Origin: Cyclostephanos tholiformis
Taxonomy: Eukaryota > Bacillariophyta > Thalassiosirophyceae > Thalassiosirales > Thalassiosiraceae
Direction: 5' to 3'
Length of the DNA: 21,189 nucleotides
Assembly: GCA_036939975.1 (NCBI GenBank)
Contig: JALLPB010000175.1
Coordinates: 1 to 21,189, forward strand
The position numbers were made by a program, and so were the translations under genes. The notes below the pieces were generated by a model that was not told where the DNA came from, ran no database searches, and was given only the letters and a program-made list of their open reading frames with translations. Positions 1 to 9,410 of this stretch are shown piece after piece (position 1 is the stretch's first letter; each line of letters starts with the position of its first letter).

Positions 1-2372
1 ACCACAGAAAAAAGTCAAATGTAAGGAAATGGCCCAGCTAGAATGAGAACCAGTCAAAAGGCAACCCTCACTGTTTTTGACCCCACCCCATCCCGCTCCA
101 CCTTGCCCTATCTTACCAGAAGTTTTCGGAGTGATTCTTTGGGACTGAATTTTTTAGGAAAAACATTTCGTAGACCCCATCCACTACAGTAGATAAGATT
201 AATGTCTAGTAAGATTATCTATGTACCTGTGATAACACAATTTGGTACACCATGTACAAAAAATAAGAGACCTGCATCTCACAAATTGAAAGTGGTCTTA
301 GGTATCATATTCACTGTCTAAAACAAGCACAGCTTATTCATCTAAAAAGTACACTCACATTTAAAAAATAGGAAAAACTTGTGAATACCCTAATATCTTG
401 TTATCGGGGAAATGAATACTTGCTACATTGAAAATTAACCCCTTTTGTTTTCCTAAAATCAAATGTACCATATTAAGTCACATTTTTTGTTAAGTAAGAG
501 AAATCAAACCTTGCAAAAAAACTGGTCACAACTCATCACAAAAGTTTTGGTTCACGTAGAAAGGGCAGTAGGATGAAAAAGAGCTGAATATTATTTACAC
601 CATAAAAATCCATGATGTCATGACAAGATATGCTTCACACGGAAGAATATTTTGATTGGAAGCTTCTGTTTAGGAGCCCCAAACCATAATATTGTTGGAA
701 AGCTGAGACTATCAAATTTCTAAATATCTAATAATATTTGGGGGGTCAATCTGGGTATTTTGTTAAATTAAAAGTGTCAAAGTTCAAGTTGTGTTTTTTT
801 TGTGCCAATTCTTGCTATCTCAAAAGTTCACCATTGAAGAGCTGGCTTTTGAATATTCATGGCCTCTCTCAGAAAAAAACTTCTTTAAAAGCCCTCATGA
901 ATCTGCAAATGTATTTTACTGGTACAAATATTTTCACCTCAGCTTAAATATTAAATAGCAATTCATTGTTCACTGTACTTAATCTCTGTGCCTTTATTTT
1001 AACCATTCTTTAATTTGACAACCCCTACACTGATCTGTCTGTTTTTTTCTACCAACCTATTTATCCTATACTCTCTTCACCCAATTAAAATTTTGATATA
1101 TCTCACCTGTAGGCTAGTTACAGTATTTTGACCAGATGAACAAGTTAGCATACAAGTGTATTGGTAGAGGAAGTAATATGCAATAGATAGCCTTAGGGGT
1201 GACAAGGTAGTATAAAACAGATGCAAAAATGTTAGGTGAGGTCAAGTAATACAAATTTTATTTTGTGATGTGCGGCACTGATCTCAAAGAATAATGAATT
1301 TTAGTGATATTAATCAAAATAGAAAAATATGTGAAGTGTTAACAGCTTAACAGCTACTACATCTCTGTTTTTGCGGGAGTAAAATTCATACTTTTATTAG
1401 GTAGGTACAAGATTTCTACGTAGGAATAGTACAATAAGTTCTACCTAAAAATCTAACGTACAACGCGACTCACAAATGAAGAATTTTTAACAAAAGCACC
1501 TCATATGTCATAGGATGGAGTCAACCTGGTCTACATGTGCAATGCCGATGCCACCAGCCGTTGGTGTATCCTGGATGGTTACCAGCCCGGAATGGGTTGA
1601 GGATGAAAAATGGCCTGGACCCTGGCTGATGGAATCATGCACCAGCACACACATGCCCACCTCAAGTCCTTCTACCCTCATGCCTACCTCAAGTTCTCCC
1701 AGTAGCTCATTTCCCAATCAGGGCTGTTGTCTCAGTATATGTACAACGTGTGTGGGTTCCAAGGCATGAGATTTGGTACCCAGGAATGAATTGGTCTACA
1801 AATGCAATGACTCTCCATGACTTTGTTCTGCCCCATAAATTCAGATGCAACTCTCCTTATCTCAGGTTGGACCCTGCACTGGTTCCATTGCCCTGGTGAC
1901 TGCGACACCATTCTTTTTCCTCCCCATCAGCATACTCTGGTACTTGAACATATGATGAGATTGTTGTGACCACTCAACCCTCTAGGTAGGTTGCACATGC
2001 ATGATGCCTGTATGGTTACGACTATTGTGCTGACTCCTGTTGCCCCTTGGAGTGCTTCGACCACGTGATGTGGTTCGTTTCCGGAGAGATCATTTCAAGT
2101 GCAAGGAATCCCCATTCACTTGATGGTACAGCATTCAGGCATACGCGGTTGATGTCATGAGCCCCTGGATCGATGTATGGACACTGGATGGTATGTGTCC
2201 ATAATGTGGGAGAAAAGCTCAATGCATGAATTCAGTGCCCGGCAAACAAAAATGTGCGTTGAAAAGTGCACCATCCAAAGACATATGACTAAACGACAAA
2301 TATAATAACACAGTAACTTATTAGTTGACAATAGTAATGAAAACTCGTAGATTAGACGTAACACATTCCTCT
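1..2372. other. AT-rich flank without a supportable gene
   Basis: The first ~1.5 kb is strongly A/T-rich, with many stops in all frames and no recognisable domain. About 1500-2270 has more balanced composition and short open frames on both strands (about 60-85 codons), but none has a domain, a repeat-family motif or a credible exon structure that I recognise. It may be a decayed mobile element, which is only a guess from the composition change. The 3' end of the SET-domain gene begins at 2373. No tRNA, tandem repeat or inverted repeat was seen by eye. Confidence 0.6.
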
Positions 2373-4326
2373 CTAGAGCTCATCCGGTTCATCCCAATCT
2401 TCGGAATCATCTCCAGAATCATCGTTGCTACTTTGTTCCTTCCAATCCTCCGAATCACCTTCAATATTTTCATCGCTTTCTCGCTTATTCTGATCGTTCG
2501 CTTTATCTTCAGAGTCATCATCGCTGCCTGCCTGATCCTGTACATCGCTACCGATAAGGCCAGAAGCTAATAATGCCGCAGATATCGATGTCATCAATGC
2601 CTGGTGGTATGTCCAGGCCATCTCCCATTCGTACTTGGGCATTGTCTCCATCACTTCGTCGTCATTCTTCATCGTGGCCTCAATCTCCGCCAAGCGCATC
2701 AGTTGCCTTCCCAAATACACGACGTTTGCCATGTTGGGCGACTCCTCATCTGGATCGCGAGTGTAATTATCACCGAAAGTCACAACGAGTCCCCCACTGT
2801 TTGTATCGTCCCTTGCCAGGCAAAAGTTGAGTTCATCCCAAAGCGGTCTGTCCTCGTCCCCGAGGTTCATGTTGAATTTCCACGTCTGTGGAAAGTCCTC
2901 GACGAAGCCGAAAACGTCGAACACGTCGCTCGTGCCGTAGAAGCTGTACGACACGCAGTCCTTGTATGACGCATCGAACCAGCATCGATGACAGCGATTA
3001 TACGAGATGTAAACCTGCTCACCCGGTCGGATGTCCCGTGTCGATCGCAAAACAAACGGCTGACCCGGTCTTTCCGGCTTTTGGGAGATGGTGTTGAGCT
3101 TCTTTGGATCGTTGCTATGATTGCTCATGTCGTAGAATGGCACCATCAATGTGTCCTCGTCACGGGACGTGAATTGGTAAAACGCCGCGCGCGCGAGCGG
3201 CGTATCCTCGCCCTTGCACTCCGTGATCCACGTCTCCTCGTAGCCCTTCTTGTTGTTTTCAGGCGGCAGTCCCTCGTCGTCGTCTTCTCGCCGATCGAGT
3301 ATTGTGTGTAGCAATCTCTTTCCGGCATCGGTCCACTCCGACGGGATGCGACCGCGGGGTTGATTCTTAAGGTAATTCACGTACGGAGCGTATTTTGATT
3401 CGTCTCCGAGGACGAACTGTCGGTGTAATTCGTGTATGGCTGTGCACGTGCACGATGTGTTATGTAGAGGAATTGATTTTATTTCGTCGTCAATGGTATC
3501 TCCATGAGTGTCGAGAAGGACAGAGAAAAAACCGCTCGATGGATCACGACGCGGAATATTATGCTACTTCTCACCTTCGCAATTCCAATAACCATCGACG
3601 GAGTAATCTTTGGGCTTAATTATCAAATCCCTTCGATAACCGATGGGCATCGTAGGAAGCGATTTTGCAAAAAATTAACAACGAGATGATAAAATAAGAT
3701 ATCTCGAATATAAATGCAAACACCACTCTAGGACTCACTCACCAAGGAACCCTGACGATGATATCGCCCTCCTCGATCCCATCCTCGGTCCCGCCCTCGT
3801 TTTCCCCCTCCCCAACGCCCTTAACGAACACACCACGATAACGCCCCGTGGGATCCAGGCCGATGCGGGCATTCGGGTGTACCAGTCCACCGTTGTCGTT
3901 TATCCAAGCCACGAGGTCGGATCCGTCGTAGGAGATGTTCGCGTCCTCCTCCTCCCTCTCGACCGCCACAGGGGCCGACCCGACGACGATCGACGACGCC
4001 TCTCCCACCTTCGCTCCCCCCCCCTCCTTCGAGGCGGTTGAAGAGGCGATGTCCTCCCCACGGGGCTCGCCTCCTCTATCGTCGGTCAACGACGACGACG
4101 ATGCCTCGCCATCGTAGGCTCCCCCGTCGGGCTTTGATGCCAACAGCACCCGCTCCAGAGTGGCCGTCGCTAATATGGCCACTGCATCTCCGTCGAAGTC
4201 GCTCACGTCCTCCATCCAACCCCACGATGATGACTCTCCTCCCCTCTTCGCGCGTCTCCCATCCGTCGTCGCGACGATGGACGCGAGGAAGAGGACGAGG
4301 ATGGGACTGAGGCGCCGACGGACCAT
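2373..4326 (-). CDS. SET-domain protein methyltransferase with signal peptide and -PDEL C-terminus, two exons
   Basis: Probable S-adenosylmethionine-dependent protein (lysine) methyltransferase of the SET class related to Rubisco-LSMT/SETD3/SETD6. Exon 1 is 4326-3743. It starts MVRRR followed by a hydrophobic segment (residues 6-20) typical of a signal peptide. A low-complexity acidic region follows, then the first SET strands (W141, GG146-147, GRYRGV 161-166, GDIIVRVP 187-194). The donor G|GTGAGT lies at 3743/3742. Exon 2 carries LGDESKYAPYVNYL (237-250), DMSNHS (330-335), GEQVYISYN (366-374) and a YG..DVF..FGFVEDFP block. The acceptor is uncertain: the only AG in the correct phase that I found gives exon 2 = 3534-2373, total 581 aa, but the polypyrimidine tract lies on its wrong side. 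A longer start at 4374 is possible; 4326 gives the better signal peptide. The C-terminal ~60 residues are very acidic with two SEDW motifs and end in PDEL, resembling an ER-retrieval signal. The substrate is unknown. Confidence 0.8.
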
Positions 4327-4391
4327 GTTTGATTGTCCATGTGAATGTGAGTTCGATTGCAACAACAACAACATTCACAACAAAAGAAATA

Positions 4392-4704
4392 TGTCGGGGG
4401 ATAAGCATCACCGGGGGATAAGCATCAGACACTAAATCTATCTAAATTAGTAAGAAAATTAAAAACAGGAGGAATTAAATTGCGACAAGATGCGGCCATT
4501 TTCAGAAACCCTCGTCAGCAACAAGAACATTCAGCCCAAATTTTCGCATTTTTTATATACTTGGGTCGACTCATGAAACTTACCGCAGCCCTTTTTTCAA
4601 ACGAAAAACGACACACTAAAGGGGCTGGTAGGAAAAAACGGTCGCACAATTTAGCTGTCTCAACAGCGCACATTACCATAGTAGTTGATGCTTATCCCCC
4701 GACA
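4392..4704. mobile_element. MITE-like non-autonomous DNA transposon, TA target duplication
   Basis: The two ends are a perfect 19-bp inverted repeat, TGTCGGGGGATAAGCATCA at 4392-4410 and its exact complement at 4686-4704. Each end is flanked by TA (4390-4391 and 4705-4706). TA duplication is the hallmark of Tc1/mariner-superfamily elements, so this looks like a 313-bp Stowaway-type MITE. The 15-mer GGGGGATAAGCATCA is repeated directly at 4413-4427, just inside the left end. There is no coding capacity. It sits 64 bp upstream of the chosen ATG of the SET gene (17 bp from the alternative ATG), so it occupies that gene's 5' leader or core promoter. Confidence 0.85.
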
Positions 4705-5117
4705 TAATATTATGGTAAACCAACGGCTTTAACAACTGTATTCAATTCCCATGTAGAGTTCGATTATTACCTGTCTCCCGCCGCTCTATTTTTCAACTTT
4801 CTCTTTCTCCCGCCCCTTTGCTGGCGCTGTCGGAGGTTGAGCATGATCAAGATCATGACATGGTAGGTAGGTGAAGCCTGCTTGGGACAAGAAGTAGTGA
4901 TCCCTACAAATAATATGGGGTGCGGTACTCGGACTCATGGTGCGCTCGCACCCACGAGTAAGACCATCCACGATCAAATGCTCGAGCTCGTCTCTTGAGC
5001 ACGTCTGAAAAAAAAAACACTTTTACCTCCGGTAAATCGTTCTCATTTTTCCTCCAACCTGATTAGTCGCAAGAGCACTTTCTCTTCCCCCCCCCCCCGC
5101 GTTCGAATTCCCAAAGC
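4705..5117. other. Intergenic region upstream of the RRM gene
   Basis: Between the MITE and the RRM gene there is no recognisable gene. A run of twelve C (5087-5098) lies 19 bp before the RRM start codon, probably in its 5' leader. This spacer also serves the divergent SET gene on the minus strand. No clear TATA element was seen. Confidence 0.5.
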
Positions 5118-5585
5118 ATGGTCAAGCTCTTCGTCGGCAACCTGAGCCCCACCACCAACGCATCTCGCCTTCACAGGGAGTTCGGGGCCTTCGGGAAGGT
5201 GACGAACGTCTTCATCCCCATGGAACCCGTCGAGAAGCAAAACGAGGAAATGGAACCCGACAAGAAGCAAAACAAGGGAATGGAACCCAGAAAGAAGCAA
5301 AACAATGGAATGGAACCCAGAAAGAAGCAAAACAAGGGAATGGAACCCGTCAAGAAGCAAAACAAGGGATTCGGATTCGTTACCTTCATGGACAGAGCCT
5401 CGGCCGAGGAGGCTATTTCCAAGATGGACCGTAGTATGCTAGACGGGCGGAAGTTGAGAGTCAACGAGTCAAAGCCGAGGGGGGCATCGATGGCTTCGAG
5501 ACCAGTAACCCCCAGTGATGGGACTGTGTCAGTGGCATCCGGACCTTCTACCTCCAGTAATGCCTCTTCTCGTAGACGTCCATAA
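5118..5585 (+). CDS. Single-RRM RNA-binding protein with a five-copy tandem repeat inside the RRM
   Basis: Small RNA-binding protein (155 aa) consisting of one RRM and a short Ser/Pro/Arg-rich tail, similar in plan to glycine-rich or chloroplast-type single-RRM proteins. RNP2 is KLFVGNL (3-9) and RNP1 is KGFGFVTF (83-90). They are normally separated by about 40 residues; here by about 75. The extra length is five tandem 10-residue units of the form MEPxKKQNKG (35-84), lying between strand beta2 (VFIP) and beta3. The last unit's KG forms the start of RNP1. The helix-2 and beta4 regions (AEEAISKMD, RKLRVNESKP) are intact. The start is the first ATG after the poly-C leader. The frame is intact through the repeats because the unit is 30 bp. 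The gene looks functional, but RNA binding could be altered by the long basic loop. The tail (120-155) resembles no domain I know. Confidence 0.88.
   Translation: MVKLFVGNLSPTTNASRLHREFGAFGKVTNVFIPMEPVEKQNEEMEPDKKQNKGMEPRKKQNNGMEPRKKQNKGMEPVKKQNKGFGFVTFMDRASAEEAISKMDRSMLDGRKLRVNESKPRGASMASRPVTPSDGTVSVASGPSTSSNASSRRRP
5220..5369 (+). repeat. 30-bp coding minisatellite, five copies
   Basis: Five head-to-tail 30-bp units, each beginning ATGGAACCC and containing AAGCAAAAC. The units are MEPVEKQNEE, MEPDKKQNKG, MEPRKKQNNG, MEPRKKQNKG and MEPVKKQNKG. Units 3 and 4 differ by a single AAT/AAG codon, consistent with recent duplication. Unit 1 is the most diverged (KQNEE). Confidence 0.97.
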
Positions 5586-5914
5586 TACCATACGCGCGAA
5601 AACTATTTCCGCTCCCTACCGAGCGCCTTTGTCGAGCCATAAGGTCACAGCTACGACCATGTTATGATCCTCAAGTTGAAGTTGGTGACGCCGGAGGCGC
5701 CGCAATTGTGTATGGGCAATCCAATACTACTGAACTATTATCGAGAATAATCTGGCCTGGGCTGGGTTAGATTTAAAATAGGTAGATTTCATTAAGAGCA
5801 CTGATTTCTCGTAAAATAATGTGAAGTTCTAGTAATAATTAGAAAATAGATTTCATCCGATAACAACCTATATTATATCTATATATCATCTCTGACAAAT
5901 TCACCATCATCTTC
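5586..5914. other. Convergent intergenic spacer
   Basis: This spacer lies between the 3' ends of the RRM gene (+) and the S28 peptidase gene (-). The half nearest the peptidase gene is A/T-rich (about 5770-5900). No gene, repeat or hairpin of note is visible; it probably holds the two 3' UTRs. Confidence 0.5.
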
Positions 5915-7873
5915 TCAGTTGACCATCCTCACCCGTATCTCCTCGATCCACGATCCCAATATTTCCGCGATCCTCTCCTTTCCCGCCCGTATTTCATCGG
6001 TATCGTGCTCCTCGTCATATTCGAGGCTCGTGTGCGTCAAATCGCTGTGATGCGCACCCTCGACGAAGTTGATGACGGGGATAGTAGGGGACAGGTCCTC
6101 GAGGTACGACCCGCCGGACCACATGTCGAGCAAGCCGTTCGTGAAGAGTATCCGACTCGCGTTGGCCACGTTTACCAAATCGTGTCCGGGAGCGAAGTGC
6201 CACCTGTCGTTGAGCTCCGTGGGACGCGGCACGACGTCGCGTCCGAACATGTCGGAGCAATCCTTGGCAAGGTCGTCATACGTCGCCTCGCTTTCGAGGA
6301 ACATGCTCGTATTCGATTGACCGGCGAGGAATATGACGTTCGTGCAGGTTTGGAAATCCCACATCCTCATGTCGTCGTACTTGAGTCCGTCGTATATTTC
6401 CTCGTACGCGTCCGGGACGACGTCGTCGTCCAATTCCGGACGCATGTCGAAGCAATCCCCATCGCCGTACGTGGCCCTCAAGTACTCCTCCCTCTGCTCG
6501 TCGGTACAGACCACCGTGGACATGTCGCATCCGTTATCGTCCTCCCACCGCTCGAGGAGCTGCCCCCGCAGGTACGCCCTCATCGTTCGTACGCTATCCA
6601 TGTCCGGATCCTGAAATACCCGACATATCCTGTACATGGACGTATTCGTGCCCGGGGGATAATTCTCCATGTCGTAATTCGCGAAGCCGTACACGGCCAT
6701 TAGATTCAACGCGTTTATCAGGTCCCTCTTGCGCCGGAGGGATGTCGGCAATTTGTCCCCCCCGCACACGCCCACGTTCCGCGCCGCGTCGTCGACGTCG
6801 CGCGATGACATTACGACGCGTTCGATCTCCGCGAGCGTCGTCCTTACGGAATGGGCGCATCCCGGAGACGTCGCGTCGGCGGCGTGCGTCACGATGTCGT
6901 AATATCCCGTATTCTCCGATATCTGGGCGTACATGAGGAGCGGCGCCGAGGACGCGTAGGCCGCATCGACGAGATCGGGATGCACGATGCGGAATAGTGA
7001 CGATAGGAAGCCCGGATAGCTGGCGCCCACGGTTATCAGGGGACAGTAACGTCGCGAATTGCGATCCGACGAACATCCCCCGAGGCTCATGCCCGCGCCG
7101 CGCAGGTGTACCGTCACCAGACGTAGCATATCTCGCATCGCCTGATCGGGGGTGAATATATCCAACAGCGTCTTGGGGGTGACGTCGTCGTACGGTACCG
7201 GGGGGTACGGACCGTAAAAGCGATGCTCCGGCTGTACCACCGCGGCGCGGAACTTCTTAGCGAGTACCCCCGCGACGAACGGGTACAATATGCCGTCGTT
7301 CGTCGCCCCCTCGCCGCCCACGATGAGCAATATCGGATGTCCCGGCCCGCCGAAGTATGTCGTAGATTCGTAATACCTGTGCTTCCACCTCGACGTCGTT
7401 TGGGGATGATCGTGATCGACGAGCTGATCGTCGTAGAATCGTGCGACGTTCGTCGTGTCGCGATGTTGTGCAGTGGTCGATGACGACGATGACGACGATG
7501 CCGAGCGACGATGCACGACCTCGCGGTAGACCAGGAACGTCGAGAGTAGGAGGGCGAGCAATGTTATTTTGGCCGATGGGGGGGATGGCATGAGGCCGCG
7601 AGTCGATGAGGAGGCGGATGGACGTCCCGCCACGGCCTTTTTCGTGGCGGCGGCGACGTCGTCGTCGTCGTCGTGGTAGCCGCCGCCGCAGGCGGGAGGG
7701 GGGGAGTTTGTCGTCGACGTCGCCGACGATGCCTCGATCTCGATCATCCCATTATCATCATCGTCCTCCTCCCCATTGCCATAGTCGGGCACGGGGGCAT
7801 ATCCTCCATTGCCGGCGCCGCCACCACTGATCTTGATCCAGGGAGGTAGGAGATGCGAAATCGCAGCAAACAT
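5915..7873 (-). CDS. S28-family serine carboxypeptidase (Pro-X carboxypeptidase / DPP-II-like), type II membrane protein
   Basis: Predicted alpha/beta-hydrolase peptidase that cleaves next to proline, 652 aa in one exon. Family marks in order: HRYYES..YFGGPGHPILL (about 165-183) with GGEGAT, PEHRFYGPYPP (215-225), the nucleophile motif VGASYPG with Ser285, the S28 signature MWDFQTCT (504-511), the acid motif NGLLDMWSGGS with Asp583, and the histidine motif EGAHHSDL (His608/609). All three catalytic positions are present, so it should be active. The N-terminus has no cleavable signal peptide. It has ~100 acidic, Gly/Ser/Pro-rich residues, then one hydrophobic segment (about 102-116) followed by HRR, which predicts a signal anchor with the catalytic domain in the lumen or outside. 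Many Cys fit a secretory enzyme. It is divergent from the UBA/ZnF-UBP gene, 305 bp away. PRCP versus DPP7 specificity cannot be decided from the sequence alone. Confidence 0.92.
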   Translation of the reverse strand: MFAAISHLLPPWIKISGGGAGNGGYAPVPDYGNGEEDDDDNGMIEIEASSATSTTNSPPPACGGGYHDDDDDVAAATKKAVAGRPSASSSTRGLMPSPPSAKITLLALLLSTFLVYREVVHRRSASSSSSSSTTAQHRDTTNVARFYDDQLVDHDHPQTTSRWKHRYYESTTYFGGPGHPILLIVGGEGATNDGILYPFVAGVLAKKFRAAVVQPEHRFYGPYPPVPYDDVTPKTLLDIFTPDQAMRDMLRLVTVHLRGAGMSLGGCSSDRNSRRYCPLITVGASYPGFLSSLFRIVHPDLVDAAYASSAPLLMYAQISENTGYYDIVTHAADATSPGCAHSVRTTLAEIERVVMSSRDVDDAARNVGVCGGDKLPTSLRRKRDLINALNLMAVYGFANYDMENYPPGTNTSMYRICRVFQDPDMDSVRTMRAYLRGQLLERWEDDNGCDMSTVVCTDEQREEYLRATYGDGDCFDMRPELDDDVVPDAYEEIYDGLKYDDMRMWDFQTCTNVIFLAGQSNTSMFLESEATYDDLAKDCSDMFGRDVVPRPTELNDRWHFAPGHDLVNVANASRILFTNGLLDMWSGGSYLEDLSPTIPVINFVEGAHHSDLTHTSLEYDEEHDTDEIRAGKERIAEILGSWIEEIRVRMVN

Positions 7874-8178
7874 GATGTGTATTATTCGTTTCTTTCGAAT
7901 GGTGGTGTGTGATGGGGAGTGTCAAATTGATGTCTCGGAGCAATGCCATGAAAATAAGTAGGTAATACTACTACTTTGTGAAGAGAGAGAGAGTGTTGTG
8001 TGATTGAAACGACAACCAAAAATAAAAATCAACTAATTCCTACACAGATATAGGTGGAGATGACATCATATAAAATAATATCTCCACGTGTATGTTGTAG
8101 TGCCCCCCCCCTGAATAGGTATGGTAGGACGAAGTGTGCTACTACGTACATCATACTCTATTACGCACGAAGTTATAA
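7874..8178. promoter_or_regulatory. Shared divergent promoter region (S28 gene / UBA-ZnF gene)
   Basis: 305 bp separate the start codons of two head-to-head genes, so both promoters must lie here. It contains a short GA run (GAGAGAGAGAG near 7983-7993) and a run of nine C (8103-8111). I see no confident TATA box. Confidence 0.5.
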
Positions 8179-8378
8179 GTGCATGGTACCATGGTCCCAA
8201 CCCCTTCATCCGCCGCACCCGCCTCGACAACATATGCCGATGATGACGATGATGCCACTGTCGCCATTGATGCCGCCGCCGCCTCCTCGACCACAGCGTC
8301 TTCCGCGGCTCGGAGCGTCGACATCGGCGGCTCCACCCGCGCGACGACGATGACGCCCGCGAAGGACGACGACGACGA

Positions 8379-8413
<35 letters not shown>

Positions 8414-9410
8414 GCCTCGTCCGCGAGGTACGAATTCTAGATAAACTAACGTCCGCTTACGGATTCCCTTATCGTCTGGCGATGGAGGCGATCGAGGGAT
8501 GCGGATCGCTACCCGCGGATGATAATTACGACGCGACGACGTTTTCGTCGCGGCCTGTTACAATTGGATACTCGACAATCACGACGAATGCGACGGCGCG
8601 ATGGATAATGGCGGGCCGGTGATACCGAAGATGGACTGTCCCCGCGTTTACGATCACGCGAAGTTTCGTATATTCGACGTCAGGGGGGATGGGACGATGT
8701 CCGAAATCGTCATCGTTAACGACGAGGAGCGCGGATCGACGATAGTCACCCAAACGTCGGAGGGGGGAGTGTTTCCGAGACCACGTCCGGGGGACGTTCG
8801 TCCCCATAATTTGATGAATGTGGAATGTCAATATCACCGCGATGACGATCGAAGGAGGAGGATGAGGGAGAGGAGGAGGTGTATGAGGGAACATGGCGAG
8901 GTCAAGGGGGGGATTACACCCGTCGTGGGACGGTTAAAGTCCGACGACGCGGACTATGATGGGGCCGATGCATATCGGGGGGATGGCAAGGACAATAATA
9001 ATACCAAGCATCACACGCCCTGTCCAAAGGGAATGAATTGGCTGTGTTTGGAATGCGGTGTCGTGATGTGCTCGAGATATGCCAACGGTCATGCCAAGAC
9101 GCATTACGAGATAACGAGGGAGGAGGAGGAGGAGGAGGAGGCAATCGTTCTCGCACGAGAAGACAGGGGTAAGGAGGTCAGAGATGCGGAGGGCCATTGC
9201 ATCGCCGTCTGCCTCGCCGATTTGTCCGTCTGGTGCTATGGCTGTAATGCGTACCTGCGACATTCGAAATTGGACGTGCTAACTAGGTATCTCGAGGGAT
9301 TAAAGTTCGGCGACATCGATGCATACATAGTTATGACGAATCCGAATTGCCCCGATGAGAGAATGTCGATCGGGAGGGACTTTACATATTCGGCGATCGC
9401 GCCTGAATAA
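8179..9410 (+). CDS. UBA-like plus ZnF-UBP ubiquitin-binding protein, with one apparent frameshift
   Basis: Probable ubiquitin-binding protein. The N-terminal frame (from 8179; ATG 8191 is an alternative) encodes a low-complexity Asp/Ala/Pro segment with D6 and P9 runs, then a UBA-like helix pair (RILDKLTSAYGFPYRLAMEAIEGCG). The third UBA helix (FVAACYNWILDN) is in the -1 frame, so reading must shift between about 8526 and 8541. The frame then stays open to the stop at 9408-9410. The downstream part carries a ZnF-UBP domain close in pattern to that of HDAC6: CQYH, HTPC, NWLCLEC, VMCSRYANGHAKTHYE, GHC and WCYGCNAYLRH, ending with LEGLKFGD. An E7 run interrupts the finger loop. No deacetylase or protease domain is present. 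No GT-AG intron could explain the shift. A missing base (assembly error or recent mutation) is the simplest reading, since ~270 codons downstream remain clean. Confidence 0.82.

Noticed and set aside
1508..1769. Overlapping open frames on both strands (69 and 84 codons)
   Set aside because: No domain, low-complexity Ser/Pro/Thr on plus, and no repeat or exon signals; not enough to call a gene or a named element.
5099..5112. GCGTTCGAATTCCC resembling a tRNA B box
   Set aside because: No A box, no acceptor-stem pairing and no cloverleaf around it; it sits in the RRM gene's leader.
5220..5369. Tandem repeats considered as a CRISPR-like array
   Set aside because: Units are contiguous with no spacers and encode protein in frame in a eukaryotic gene.
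6005..6703. 232-codon open frame on the plus strand
   Set aside because: It lies wholly antisense to the conserved S28 peptidase coding sequence and is Val/Arg-rich with no domain; GC-rich antisense frames are expected there.
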